Shown: positions 1 through 8,499 of the stretch, in pieces
Numbering within the stretch: the first letter of the stretch is position 1
How the letters are laid out: every line of letters begins with the position of its first letter
Source of the DNA: JBIIJL01 sp044233795
GTDB lineage: Bacteria > Pseudomonadota > Gammaproteobacteria > Legionellales > Legionellaceae
NCBI GenBank assembly: GCA_044233795.1
Contig: JBIIJL010000004.1
Coordinates: 1 to 53,338, forward strand
Direction: 5' to 3'
Length of the DNA stretch: 53,338 nucleotides
Notes under the pieces: model-generated
Databases searched by the model: none
Told to the model about the DNA's origin: nothing
The model's input: only the letters and a program-made list of their open reading frames with translations
Made by a program: the position numbers and the translations under genes

Positions 1-357
1 ATCTACTCTCAGGGGTTGCCATTCAAACGAGGCAGAGCCATCGGATAGTTCACGCCGCTGAGAACCAACCCCCATTGCCCAACCGCTTTCAGCACAAGCG
101 CCTATCAAATGGCGATTGATGTGTTTGGCATCAGCATGCCCAGCAGTCATTGAACCCACCATAAAAGGTTTTTCTACCCTCCGACCGAAACGCCCCCCAC
201 TGATATTCACCTCGTGAAAATTAAGATCAGGCAGGGCTTCGTGAACAAGTGTTACCTCATCAAACCTATTTAATTCATTAGCTTGATTGGCCTCAGCAAG
301 AGCAAGCTCAATATGGTCTTGCTTGCGTTTTTCAAATTGACTGTAATCACCCGACAT
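1..357 (-). CDS. fni: Type 2 isopentenyl-diphosphate delta-isomerase (N-terminal part; gene runs off the window)
   Basis: This leftward reading frame starts at ATG 357-355 and stays open to base 1, giving the first 119 residues. The translation begins MSGDYSQFEKRKQDHIELAL and contains the ALPDLNF, GRRVEKPF, SMTAGH and MGVGSQRRELSD segments, which match the start of FMN-dependent type 2 IPP isomerases (RKxxHIxxAL, SMTGG, GVGSQR). The enzyme interconverts IPP and DMAPP and is unrelated to the type 1 Idi. Two more mevalonate-pathway genes lie 6-8 kb away on the other strand, which supports the call. The C-terminal catalytic half is outside the window. Confidence 0.88.
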   Translation of the reverse strand, partial: MSGDYSQFEKRKQDHIELALAEANQANELNRFDEVTLVHEALPDLNFHEVNISGGRFGRRVEKPFMVGSMTAGHADAKHINRHLIGACAESGWAMGVGSQRRELSDGSASFEWQPLRVD

Positions 358-511
358 GACTTTTCCATTACACTCGGAAAAAGGCTGAGATTTTATCACA
401 TTTCACAAGCAAGCGACTACCGTTTTAAAATTTTGTGCTTTTTTCATTATAGAAACTTAAACAAGATTAACTTAATATGATTTAATAACAGAAGATGAGA
501 CAATCCCTTTC

Positions 512-1642
512 ATGAATAACGCCGAACTAACAACCCACTTGGTATTTGATGAGACCGCTAAGCACTATCTGTGCGAAGGCAATTGGTCAATCAGCACGCT
601 GAAAGACTTTGTTGAGAATTTCAAAAAAAGCCCCCTTCCAAAAGAACAAAACTTAACCATCAGTGGGGCCGCGCTTACCAAGTTAGATAGCGCCGGTGCC
701 TTAGCCCTCAATGAATGTATTCATATTCTTAAACATAAAAAAAATCAAATTTCATTGGTCGATTTCAGTGAACAACATCAGAATCTGGTACATTTGATTG
801 AAAATAAGCGCGAGGATATTCAATACTCACCGCCGCAAATTCCTCCCCATAGCGTTGTTTATCAAATCGGCGTAGAAACTGTCCACAAACTATCTCAAGT
901 GGACGGTCTTATCGTGATGATTGGAGGACTTACCGATAACCTCTTTCAAGCCTTTGCGGATTGGCGCCGCTTCCAATTTCCAAGCTTGGTGTCTATCATC
1001 AATTCCGCAGGGCTTCGCGCACTGCCTATCGTGGGCTTACTGTCTTTTCTTATTGGGGTGGTCCTCGCTTATCAGATGGGATTACAACTCGAATCCTACG
1101 GTGCCAACATTTTTATTGCCTATTTATCAGGCATGGCCATTTTTCGCGAGTTCGCGCCACTTATTACCGCTATTATCGTTGCAGGGCGCACCAGCTCTTC
1201 ATTCACCGCCCAAATTGGTAGCATGGTTATCAATGAAGAAATCGACGCAATCAATACGATGGGGCTGTCACCAATTGAATTAATCGTCGTACCGAAAGTG
1301 CTCGGCTTGCTCCTCGTTTTTCCTCTGCTTATTTTTTGGTCTGATTTTTTTAGCACACTTGGCGCGATGCTCATGTCTAAATTCATGCTCAATGTGGGCT
1401 ATTTTGATTTTTTAACGCACCTACAAGACTCTGTCGGCTTAAAACAAATGATGCTAGGTTTATATAAAGCACCTGCGTTCGCCTTACTCATCAGTTTGGT
1501 AGGATGTTTTCAGGGTTTTCGCGTACAGTCCAATGCAGATAGCGTTGGTACTCAAACCACCAAAAGTGTAGTCCAAGCTCTGTTTCTCATTATTGTTGCT
1601 GATGCTACATACTCCATCATATACAGTTGGCTTGATTTATGA
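512..1642 (+). CDS. mlaE: Mla-type lipid ABC transporter permease with N-terminal STAS domain
   Basis: This 376-residue inner-membrane permease belongs to the MlaE/YrbE family. Residues about 10-100 are a hydrophilic STAS-like domain (LTISGAALTKLDSAGALAL), the role played by the separate MlaB protein in E. coli. Residues about 160-376 hold five or so hydrophobic helices with the family signature REFAPLITAIIVAGR near residue 212. It is the first gene of a four-gene unit and overlaps the ATPase gene by 4 bases (ATGA), so the two are probably translationally coupled. Expected role: phospholipid transport between inner and outer membrane. The permease family is certain; whether it is the true mla ortholog or a Pqi/Let-like paralog is less so. 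Confidence 0.9.
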   Translation: MNNAELTTHLVFDETAKHYLCEGNWSISTLKDFVENFKKSPLPKEQNLTISGAALTKLDSAGALALNECIHILKHKKNQISLVDFSEQHQNLVHLIENKREDIQYSPPQIPPHSVVYQIGVETVHKLSQVDGLIVMIGGLTDNLFQAFADWRRFQFPSLVSIINSAGLRALPIVGLLSFLIGVVLAYQMGLQLESYGANIFIAYLSGMAIFREFAPLITAIIVAGRTSSSFTAQIGSMVINEEIDAINTMGLSPIELIVVPKVLGLLLVFPLLIFWSDFFSTLGAMLMSKFMLNVGYFDFLTHLQDSVGLKQMMLGLYKAPAFALLISLVGCFQGFRVQSNADSVGTQTTKSVVQALFLIIVADATYSIIYSWLDL

Positions 1643-2373
1643 CTGCAATTATTGAAATTATCGGCTTAAAAAACTACCTGGGTGGCCAGTGGGTTCACTC
1701 GGATGTCAATTTAACAGTTAACAAAGGCGAAATTCTAGCCATCATTGGCGGCAGCGGTAGTGGAAAAACCACTATTTTGCGCAGTATCCTAATGTTGCAA
1801 AAACCCACTGCTGGTGTTATCCGCGTGTTTGGTAACGATATTAGTCATCTAAGTGACCTTGCTGCAAATGCTTTACGCAGGCGCTGGGGCATGCTATTTC
1901 AACATAGCGCTCTTTTTTCAGCAATGACCGTGTTAGAAAACGTCATGTTTCCCATGCAGGAGTTGGTCTCACTCGACCGAAAGTTCATGAAAAAATTAGC
2001 CATGCTCAAAATCAGTCTAGTCGGCCTTCCTAAAGAAGCGGCCAACAAACTACCTGCACAATTAAGTGGTGGGATGCAACGGCGTGCAGCAGCGGCCCGT
2101 GCCTTGGCGATGGATCCAGAATTGCTTTTTCTCGACGAGCCCACAACAGGGCTTGACCCGCATAGTGCAAGATTATTTGATGAACTAATTTTATTTTTGC
2201 GTGATGCCTTAAATTTAACGGTAATCATGGTCAGCCACGATATGGAGTCTATCAAAAATTGCACAGACCGCGTCGCTTTTATTGGCGAAGGAAAAGTTCT
2301 TGCTCTGCAAGCAATCAGTGAATTGACACAAAATTCACACCCTTTGATTGCCGATTACTTCAGTAATCTCTAA
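1639..2373 (+). CDS. mlaF: Mla-type lipid ABC transporter ATP-binding protein
   Basis: This 244-residue ABC ATPase would energise the preceding permease. It has a Walker A motif GGSGSGKTT at residues 37-45, the signature LSGGMQRR from residue 142, and Walker B LLFLDEPTTGLDP with Asp166-Glu167. LSGGM in place of LSGGQ is usual in MlaF proteins. The start overlaps the permease stop (ATGA). The stop is followed 31 bases later by the mlaD start. Confidence 0.93.
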   Translation: MTAIIEIIGLKNYLGGQWVHSDVNLTVNKGEILAIIGGSGSGKTTILRSILMLQKPTAGVIRVFGNDISHLSDLAANALRRRWGMLFQHSALFSAMTVLENVMFPMQELVSLDRKFMKKLAMLKISLVGLPKEAANKLPAQLSGGMQRRAAAARALAMDPELLFLDEPTTGLDPHSARLFDELILFLRDALNLTVIMVSHDMESIKNCTDRVAFIGEGKVLALQAISELTQNSHPLIADYFSNL

Positions 2374-2404
2374 ACTGATAACAAACAACCAAGGAGTGAA
2401 GTGC

Positions 2405-3265
2405 TTGGAATCAAAAACTAACTATACTGTCGTAGGGTTAATCGTATTGATTCTCCTCGCGGGATTGCTTTCCGCAGCTCTTTGGCTATCCATTGGTTTT
2501 GATAACAAAAAATATGATATATACACCATTTATATGAAAGAAGCGGCGACAGGGCTAAGTGATGATTCAATTGTTAAATACAATGGCGTCAAAGTTGGAA
2601 TGGTAAGTAATATTGAGCTCAATCCGTTTGACCCACAACAGGTAAAAATTCAGCTCAACATTGTTCAAGGCACCCCTATCACTGCATCAACCCAAGCCAC
2701 CCTCATCAATCAAGGCATCACAGGTAACACTTATTTAGGATTATCTGCAACATCACCATCCCTGCTTCCCATTCAAAAAACGCCGGGCGAACTATACCCA
2801 GTGATTCCCTATAAGCCTTCTTTCTTAGGACAGTTACAAGACAGCATTAATGATATCAGCTCCGGTTTCAAGCGCATTTTTGATAAAGAAAACGCCCGTT
2901 CTTTTAAGAAAACCCTACTTAATTTACAAAAAGTTTCTGATGTGATAGCTCAAAATAATCAAGCGCTCAATGAAAGTCTCAAAGGCATTCCGGAGCTCGT
3001 GAATGACCTTAAATTAACAGTTAAAAAATTCAGCTCTACAGCCGCAGATGTGTCTTCTGCTAGCAAACAGGTGTCTATCACCATGCAGTCGGGACGTAAT
3101 ACGATTGATAAAATCACACAACAAGCAGTGCCTCCCGCCGTTTTACTCTTGCAAAGAATGGATGCCATAGCTGCAAATCTTGAGCAATTAAGTAACCAAA
3201 TACGCCAAAACCCTGCGGTTGTGATTCGTGGCAGTAGCCCCCCTCTATCTGGACCGGGAGAATGA
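2405..3265 (+). CDS. mlaD: MCE-domain lipid-binding protein (MlaD family), TTG start
   Basis: This MCE-domain protein has one N-terminal membrane helix (about residues 7-27, VVGLIVLILLAGLL) and an MCE domain at about residues 38-115, with YMKEAATGLSDDSIVKYNGV and LGLSA segments. It is the periplasmic substrate-binding ring component of Mla-type systems. A longer frame from ATG 2348 overlaps mlaF, but AAGGAG at 2391-2396 lies 8 bases before TTG 2405. Starting there gives MESKTNYTVVG, the family's usual N-terminus, and 286 residues. The C-terminal half is helical (KVSDVIAQNNQALNESL), as in longer MlaD relatives. Confidence 0.88.
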   Translation: MESKTNYTVVGLIVLILLAGLLSAALWLSIGFDNKKYDIYTIYMKEAATGLSDDSIVKYNGVKVGMVSNIELNPFDPQQVKIQLNIVQGTPITASTQATLINQGITGNTYLGLSATSPSLLPIQKTPGELYPVIPYKPSFLGQLQDSINDISSGFKRIFDKENARSFKKTLLNLQKVSDVIAQNNQALNESLKGIPELVNDLKLTVKKFSSTAADVSSASKQVSITMQSGRNTIDKITQQAVPPAVLLLQRMDAIAANLEQLSNQIRQNPAVVIRGSSPPLSGPGE

Positions 3266-3266
3266 A

Positions 3267-3878
3267 GTGAACAACACAATAACGAGCTTATTATTAACCT
3301 TAACTTTTTTGTTAAGCTCTTGCACACCCATCAAGGCGCCAGTCAATAACTCATACAAATTACAATCCTATGCCGTTCATCCGCTATCCAAGCACAAAAC
3401 ATCGTTATCAATATTGGTTTCTCAACCTGAAGCGGTGGCAGGATATCAGACCGAGCAAATGCTATATGTACTGAAACCTTACGAAATAACATCTTTTGCT
3501 CATAATGCCTGGATCAGCGCACCCTCAAGTATGCTCTTTCCCCTCATCGCACAAAGTTTACAGAAAACTGGCTATTTTTATGCTGTAGGAGCAGGACCCT
3601 ATGTCGATAAGACCGACTATCGTATTGATACACAACTCATTGAGCTACAACAAAATTTTATCAAAAAACCAAGTGTGATTGAGATGACAGCAAACGCCAC
3701 CTTAACCCATATCGCAGATGCACGGGTTATCGCAAGCCGTGTCTTCAAATATCGAATACCTTGCCCCACAAATACCCCTTACGGTGGGGTGCTTGCTGCC
3801 AATCAAGCCACAAGAGAATTCACTGCTAATTTATCATCATTTGTGGTGAGAGAAGTTGAACAAGATGTTGGCAAATGA
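3267..3878 (+). CDS. ABC-type transport auxiliary lipoprotein (PqiC/YmbA-like), GTG start
   Basis: This outer-membrane-type lipoprotein is encoded just behind mlaD. GTG 3267, with GGGAG at 3256-3260, gives MNNTITSLLLTLTFLLSSC, a signal peptide ending in a lipobox (LSSC). The longer frame from 3228 would bury this signal and overlap mlaD. The remaining ~185 residues resemble the auxiliary lipoprotein component found with MCE transporters (YVLKPYEITSFAHNAWISAP, a tandem-sheet fold). Inferred role: partner of the MCE protein on the periplasmic side. Family membership is by context and overall pattern. Confidence 0.78.
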   Translation: MNNTITSLLLTLTFLLSSCTPIKAPVNNSYKLQSYAVHPLSKHKTSLSILVSQPEAVAGYQTEQMLYVLKPYEITSFAHNAWISAPSSMLFPLIAQSLQKTGYFYAVGAGPYVDKTDYRIDTQLIELQQNFIKKPSVIEMTANATLTHIADARVIASRVFKYRIPCPTNTPYGGVLAANQATREFTANLSSFVVREVEQDVGK

Positions 3879-4126
3879 AGTCAATGCCTACATGTAACCC
3901 ATGTTAGGCTCTCTGTAATGGAGCGTGTGGTCATAGATGGGCCCTGCCACATTGCAAAGCATGAGACATGAGCCGTAAAAATGACATCTAAGGCTTTTTT
4001 TGTGCGTATGATCCTGTTTTTAGCATGGCGGAACATCCAAAACAATTGTACAATGACCAGCCATCGGGCTCAGCAATAAATGATGACCTCAAATAATAAT
4101 ATAATTATGAAAAAAGGAGATAACAG

Positions 4127-4651
4127 ATGAATACCAAACGTACTCTAAATCTAGGCCTGGTTGCTGCGAGTATTCTTTTACTGGCTTCTTGTTCTAAAAC
4201 ACCAGGAAGTGCTGATGGTTCAATGGATAACGGTGGCGCATCTTCCCATGGCCTCGGTCAATTAAACCATTTTGCAGGCCAAGAGGCTGGCGAAATGTAC
4301 ACAACTCAAGCCCCCCACAACCAAATTTATCTTTTTGCATACGATAACAGCGCCCTTCAACAAAAATATGTTCCTTCAGTCAATGCACAAGCTGATTACC
4401 TAAAAGCAAACCCTGGCGCACACATTTTGATTGCAGGCCACACTGACGAACGCGGCAGCCGTGAATATAACGTTGCTTTAGGTGAAAGACGCGCCAATTC
4501 TGTTGCTGAATTAATGCGCATGTCAGGTGTGAGCCGTCAACAACTCCGGGTGGTCAGCTATGGAAAGGAACGTCCTGCTAATCTTGGCCATGATGAAGAG
4601 TCCCATCTACAAAACCGTCGTGTTGAATTAACTTATGAGGCAACCAGATGA
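4127..4651 (+). CDS. pal: Peptidoglycan-associated lipoprotein Pal
   Basis: This 174-residue lipoprotein has a signal peptide MNTKRTLNLGLVAASILLLA ending in the lipobox LASC. It then has a Gly/Ser-rich linker and an OmpA-like domain at about residues 62-172. The peptidoglycan-binding signature HTDERGSREYNVALGERRA is present. Pal anchors the outer membrane to peptidoglycan as part of Tol-Pal. AGGAG lies 8 bases before the ATG, and a TATAAT at 4100-4105 may be its -10. The next gene overlaps the stop by 4 bases. No tolB lies upstream in the window, unlike E. coli. Confidence 0.96.
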   Translation: MNTKRTLNLGLVAASILLLASCSKTPGSADGSMDNGGASSHGLGQLNHFAGQEAGEMYTTQAPHNQIYLFAYDNSALQQKYVPSVNAQADYLKANPGAHILIAGHTDERGSREYNVALGERRANSVAELMRMSGVSRQQLRVVSYGKERPANLGHDEESHLQNRRVELTYEATR

Positions 4652-5559
4652 TTTCATCCCATCGTTTATTGCTTGTTGCATGTTTAACTTATCTACTTCC
4701 TATCGGGGGCTTTGCTGAAGCACCGGTTGTTGACGATAGCGAAAATTTTGCACTGCTAGACGATCAACAGATTTCAGAAACACGCCCCTTGGCTAGAGAA
4801 GTTAATACCGTCTCTAGCCATGATGAAGAAACAGCGCTAGCCAATGACTCTATTACACCAAATACGCCCCCGCAAGCTCAGAACGCTACCCTTTTGGATA
4901 AAATCCAAGGATTACAACAAGATGTACAAGAACTTCGTGGACAGCTTGAAATTCAAGCCCATGATTTAAAATTACTGCAGCAGCAACAATTAGCCTTCTA
5001 TAAAGACTTAGATTCACGCTTGAACAGTGGCCCTGCAAAAATAGCCACCAAACCACAGTCTCAAGATTTTTCCATCAATGCAAACACCACCCCCAAACCG
5101 ACTGCCCAGGTGTCTGCACCTAGCGCAGCAATGCCATGGAGCGTCACTCCTGTCATCGGCCAAGCCGCTAAAATCAACCCAGCCGATGAGCAAATCAGCT
5201 ACCTAGCAGCCTATGAACTAGTTAAAAACAAGCATTTTGATGAGGCGCTGCCTGTCATGCAATCTTTTGTGTCACGATACCCACAAGGTGGATATACCGG
5301 CAATGCACAATACTGGCTTGGCGAACTTTACATGGTCAAAAAAGACTACCCTAAAGCTATTTCACATTTTGAAATTGTCTTAGATAAGTTCCCATCATCT
5401 AGCAAGTCCGCAGCTAGCCTATTAAAAATAGGCTATGCTTTAGCATTGACCGGAAAAAAACAAGATGCGATCGATCGCTTACAGCAGGTTGTCAAAAATT
5501 ACCCAGATACAACAACTGCAAAACTTGCCAAAAATAAACTAGACGCACTCACGAGCTAA
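4648..5559 (+). CDS. cpoB: Cell division coordinator CpoB (YbgF), TPR periplasmic protein
   Basis: This 303-residue exported protein has a signal peptide (MISSHRLLLVACLTYLLPIGGFAEA) and a coiled coil at about residues 80-120 (LLDKIQGLQQDVQELRGQLE). A Pro/Thr linker and a C-terminal TPR block at about residues 185-300 follow (YELVKNKHFDEALPVMQSF, YWLGELYMVKKDYPKAISHF). This is the CpoB/YbgF architecture that links Tol-Pal constriction with peptidoglycan synthesis. The start overlaps pal by ATGA and the stop overlaps queE by TAATG, so the three genes look like one operon. Confidence 0.93.
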   Translation: MISSHRLLLVACLTYLLPIGGFAEAPVVDDSENFALLDDQQISETRPLAREVNTVSSHDEETALANDSITPNTPPQAQNATLLDKIQGLQQDVQELRGQLEIQAHDLKLLQQQQLAFYKDLDSRLNSGPAKIATKPQSQDFSINANTTPKPTAQVSAPSAAMPWSVTPVIGQAAKINPADEQISYLAAYELVKNKHFDEALPVMQSFVSRYPQGGYTGNAQYWLGELYMVKKDYPKAISHFEIVLDKFPSSSKSAASLLKIGYALALTGKKQDAIDRLQQVVKNYPDTTTAKLAKNKLDALTS

Positions 5560-6212
5560 TGAAAGATTTTCAAGACGAATTACGCATCACTGAGATTTTT
5601 TATTCGTTACAGGGTGAGTCTGTAACGGTAGGTTTGCCTACCGTATTTATTCGTTTAACTGGCTGCCCTCTTCGTTGTCAATATTGCGACACAGCCTATG
5701 CATTCACTGGGGGTAACACCTTATTGATAAACACCATCCTTGACACCGTTGCCTCATTCAATTGCCATTATGTGTGCGTCACTGGTGGCGAACCATTGGC
5801 ACAACCTGCTGCTATCAACTTACTACGTCGCTTATGTGACAAAGGATTTGCGGTCTCTCTTGAAACAAGTGGTGCAATGGATATCGCCAACGTAGATCCC
5901 CGCGTGATGATTGTAATGGATTTAAAAGCACCAGGTTCGAAGGAGTCAGCAAAAAATCGCTTAGAAAACATTAAACTTCTTAAATCATCTGACCAAATTA
6001 AATTTGTGTTATGTTCTCAAGAAGATTATGTATGGGCCTGCCAAATGATTGCCACACATCGCCTTACAGAGCAAACCCAAGTGCTCTTTTCTCCGAGTTT
6101 TGGACAATTAGATCAAGCGTTATTAGCAGAATGGATATTAGCTGACCACCTTCCTGTTCGCTTTCAACTACAACTTCACAAAATCCTATGGAATGATGCC
6201 AGAGGCCGCTAG
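5559..6212 (+). CDS. queE: 7-carboxy-7-deazaguanine synthase QueE
   Basis: This 217-residue radical-SAM enzyme forms 7-carboxy-7-deazaguanine for queuosine synthesis. The [4Fe-4S] cysteines are Cys36, Cys40 and Cys43 (CPLRCQYCDTAYAF), the CxxxCxxC form expected of radical-SAM proteins. The N-terminus ITEIFYSLQGESVTVGLPTVF and the VTGGEPLAQP segment are typical. ybgF-queE adjacency is common in gammaproteobacteria. The ATG overlaps the cpoB stop (TAATG). Confidence 0.95.
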   Translation: MKDFQDELRITEIFYSLQGESVTVGLPTVFIRLTGCPLRCQYCDTAYAFTGGNTLLINTILDTVASFNCHYVCVTGGEPLAQPAAINLLRRLCDKGFAVSLETSGAMDIANVDPRVMIVMDLKAPGSKESAKNRLENIKLLKSSDQIKFVLCSQEDYVWACQMIATHRLTEQTQVLFSPSFGQLDQALLAEWILADHLPVRFQLQLHKILWNDARGR

Positions 6213-6283
6213 ATCGGATCAAAATCATGATACACTTTTGCCACATCCTTCCTGTGAATTTTGAAGATTTAGGAGAATAACCG

Positions 6284-7231
6284 ATGCAATGGTTTGCTCA
6301 AGCCCCATCTAATATTGCCCTCATCAAATATATGGGCAAGAAAGACCCCAAAACAAATATTCCATTAAATCCATCTCTTTCTTATACCCTCAATCAGTTG
6401 TTAAGTAGTGTCATGCTTGAAGAGCACTCTGGAAAAAAGGATCTTTGGGAGCCTTTAATCACCCCAGGAGGAAATAGATTAACTTTATCCGAAAAAGAAC
6501 AAGAGCGTTTCCTAAACCATCTCTTGCGACTAAAAGATCACTTTCAATATTCAGGGGCTTTTATTGTTCGTTCGACGAATAATTTTCCTCATAGTAGTGG
6601 ATTGGCAAGTTCTGCATCGAGCTTTGCGGCTTTAACCAAATGCGCATATTTGGCGTTGAGCGAGCTTAAGCGAATACCATTGCCCTCCTTAACGGAGCAA
6701 GCACAGATGAGTCGGCTAGGTTCAGGCTCATCTTGCCGTTCTTTTTTTTCTCCCTGGGCTATCTGGGATGAAGAGGACGTCAAGGAGACTCAACTTCCCT
6801 TTCAAGAGCTCATCCACCAAGTCATTATTATCAGCCATGACGAGAAAAAAGTACCTTCCTCAGAAGCACATTCTCGAATCAACACCAGTCCTCACTACCC
6901 CTTAAGAGCACAACAAGCAAAGGAACACTTGAAAACGCTACTGGCAGCCTTTGAAGCACATGATTGGAAAATGGCATATGAAATTTGTTGGCGAGAGTTT
7001 CAAGATTTACATCTGATGTTTGCAACAAGTTGTGAGCCCTTTTTCTATATGACCGACCAAACCAAAACTGTATTAGCATTATTACAAGATGAATGGGTCA
7101 AAAATGGCGACGGCCCGATTGTCACCATGGATGCAGGACCCAACATTCATTTACTCTATCGCCCTGACCAAACAGAGTTGGCACGTATTTTTAAGCAAGA
7201 TCACATGATAGGCAATTACGATGTCCTATGA
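6284..7231 (+). CDS. mvaD: Diphosphomevalonate decarboxylase
   Basis: This 315-residue GHMP-superfamily enzyme performs ATP-dependent decarboxylation of mevalonate 5-diphosphate to IPP. Diagnostic segments include APSNIALIKYMGKKD with PLNPSLSYTL, the ATP-binding loop SSGLASSASSFAAL, GSGSSCRSF, and TMDAGPNIHLLY. GGAGAATAACCG precedes the ATG. The gene overlaps mevalonate kinase by 11 bases, so they form a coupled pair. Mevalonate genes are unusual in gammaproteobacteria but known in Legionella and Coxiella. Phosphomevalonate decarboxylase is a less likely alternative. Confidence 0.9.
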   Translation: MQWFAQAPSNIALIKYMGKKDPKTNIPLNPSLSYTLNQLLSSVMLEEHSGKKDLWEPLITPGGNRLTLSEKEQERFLNHLLRLKDHFQYSGAFIVRSTNNFPHSSGLASSASSFAALTKCAYLALSELKRIPLPSLTEQAQMSRLGSGSSCRSFFSPWAIWDEEDVKETQLPFQELIHQVIIISHDEKKVPSSEAHSRINTSPHYPLRAQQAKEHLKTLLAAFEAHDWKMAYEICWREFQDLHLMFATSCEPFFYMTDQTKTVLALLQDEWVKNGDGPIVTMDAGPNIHLLYRPDQTELARIFKQDHMIGNYDVL

Positions 7232-8102
7232 TTTTCAAACCACCACACATGGAAAATGGATATTAGCAGGTGAGCATGCAGTGATACGTGGTCATGGTGC
7301 GCTGGTTTTTCCGATACCAACAAAGGAGCTCACCCTGTCTTATCATGAATCATCAACTGAGTTGAGCGCCAACTTCACAGGAGAAAGTGGCGCTGATACG
7401 CACTTGTTGTTTTGGAGCGTGTTAGAACAAGGCATGCAACTCCTAGGCCGTTCCCTGAATAGTTTAAGTGGCCATTTTGACTTGTTCAGTACTATACCAG
7501 TCGGGGTTGGCATGGGCGCATCAGCCGCACTTTGTGTGGCTGCATCTAGGTGGTTTACATCAAGAAAGATGCTACCCCATGATAAAATACCCCATTTCGC
7601 AAGGGAATTAGAAAATCTATTTCATGGACAAAGCAGCGGCCTTGATATTGCCGGAGTTTCTTCAAGCCTAGGCGCATATTTTCAACAAGGTCGCTGTACT
7701 CCGCTAACCCCGAGCTGGCAACCCCAATGGTACCTATCTTCGTGTGGACAAATTGGTATAACCGCCCACTGCATTCAACAAGTCCAAAAACTCTGGGCAA
7801 TGGATCAGAAGAAGTCCAGAGAGATTGACCAACAAATGGCAGAAGCAGTCAGTCTCGCACAATTTGCACTTAAACAAGAAACCACTGAATCGCTAGCGCA
7901 TCTTGTTACAGCCTTCAAGTGTGCTGGAGATTGTTTTCAACAATGGGGGCTTGTGAGCGACAGTTTACAAATGCATATGGATAAATTATCAAACGCTGGA
8001 GCACTGGCTGTTAAGCCAACAGGTTCAGGCGGTGGGGGTTATGTGATTAGTTTATGGGATACCAGTCCCCCAGAGATGTCAACGGCATTTATCCCTGTCT
8101 AA
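7221..8102 (+). CDS. mvk: Mevalonate kinase
   Basis: This 293-residue GHMP kinase has the N-terminal motif GKWILAGEHAVIRGHGAL and the phosphate loop PVGVGMGASAALCVA. It also has GQSSGLDIAGVSS, with the candidate catalytic Asp, and the C-terminal GSGGGG loop. These are the four landmarks of mevalonate kinases. It is somewhat short (families run about 290-400 residues). It overlaps mvaD by 11 bases and ends 5 bases before the convergent ftsB stop. Phosphomevalonate kinase, needed between the two steps, is not in the window; another GHMP kinase identity (PMK) cannot be fully excluded. Confidence 0.8.
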   Translation: MSYDFQTTTHGKWILAGEHAVIRGHGALVFPIPTKELTLSYHESSTELSANFTGESGADTHLLFWSVLEQGMQLLGRSLNSLSGHFDLFSTIPVGVGMGASAALCVAASRWFTSRKMLPHDKIPHFARELENLFHGQSSGLDIAGVSSSLGAYFQQGRCTPLTPSWQPQWYLSSCGQIGITAHCIQQVQKLWAMDQKKSREIDQQMAEAVSLAQFALKQETTESLAHLVTAFKCAGDCFQQWGLVSDSLQMHMDKLSNAGALAVKPTGSGGGGYVISLWDTSPPEMSTAFIPV

Positions 8103-8107
8103 AGGGT

Positions 8108-8377
8108 TTAATCCCGACACTGATAAAAAACTTCACCCTCTTTAACCATCCCTAATTCGTAACGGGCTTGCTCTTCAAGAGCTTGCTCGCCTGATTTGAG
8201 CTCGAGAATATCAGCTTCAACTGCACGATTTCTCGCAGCTAGCAATTGGTTTTGTTGCTCTTCTTCTGCCAACTTTCGCTCAAGATTGAGCCATTGCTTT
8301 ACGCTACCATCGCCAAGCCATAGCTTGAACTGAATACCTAGTAAAAGAAGGATTAAGACGATAATGGTGGAGCGCAT
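8108..8377 (-). CDS. ftsB: Cell division protein FtsB
   Basis: This 89-residue bitopic protein has an N-terminal membrane helix (MRSTIIVLILLLLGIQFKLW), then a coiled coil (LERKLAEEEQQNQLLAARNR) and the short C-terminal YELGMVKEGEVFY patch of the septum initiator family. FtsB forms the FtsQBL divisome subcomplex. In many gammaproteobacteria ftsB directly follows eno; here an oppositely oriented hydrolase gene lies between them, so ftsB probably has its own promoter. Confidence 0.93.
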   Translation of the reverse strand: MRSTIIVLILLLLGIQFKLWLGDGSVKQWLNLERKLAEEEQQNQLLAARNRAVEADILELKSGEQALEEQARYELGMVKEGEVFYQCRD

Positions 8378-8499
8378 AGGTAAACTCTTTAGATATATTA
8401 GTCTATTGTATCTCGGCTTTAAATGAAGTAACAGATATGACTGTTGTATCTATGAACTGATTTCGCTAAAGTGGCTATAAACACATTTACCCAAAAGCG

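Noticed and set aside
283..480. 65-residue rightward open frame at the left edge
   Set aside because: It runs antisense through the start of the IPP isomerase gene and its own product resembles nothing.
3879..4126. Imperfect hairpin CCTACATG...CATGTTAGG after the Mla lipoprotein gene
   Set aside because: The stem has a bulge and there is no T-run, so it was not called a terminator.
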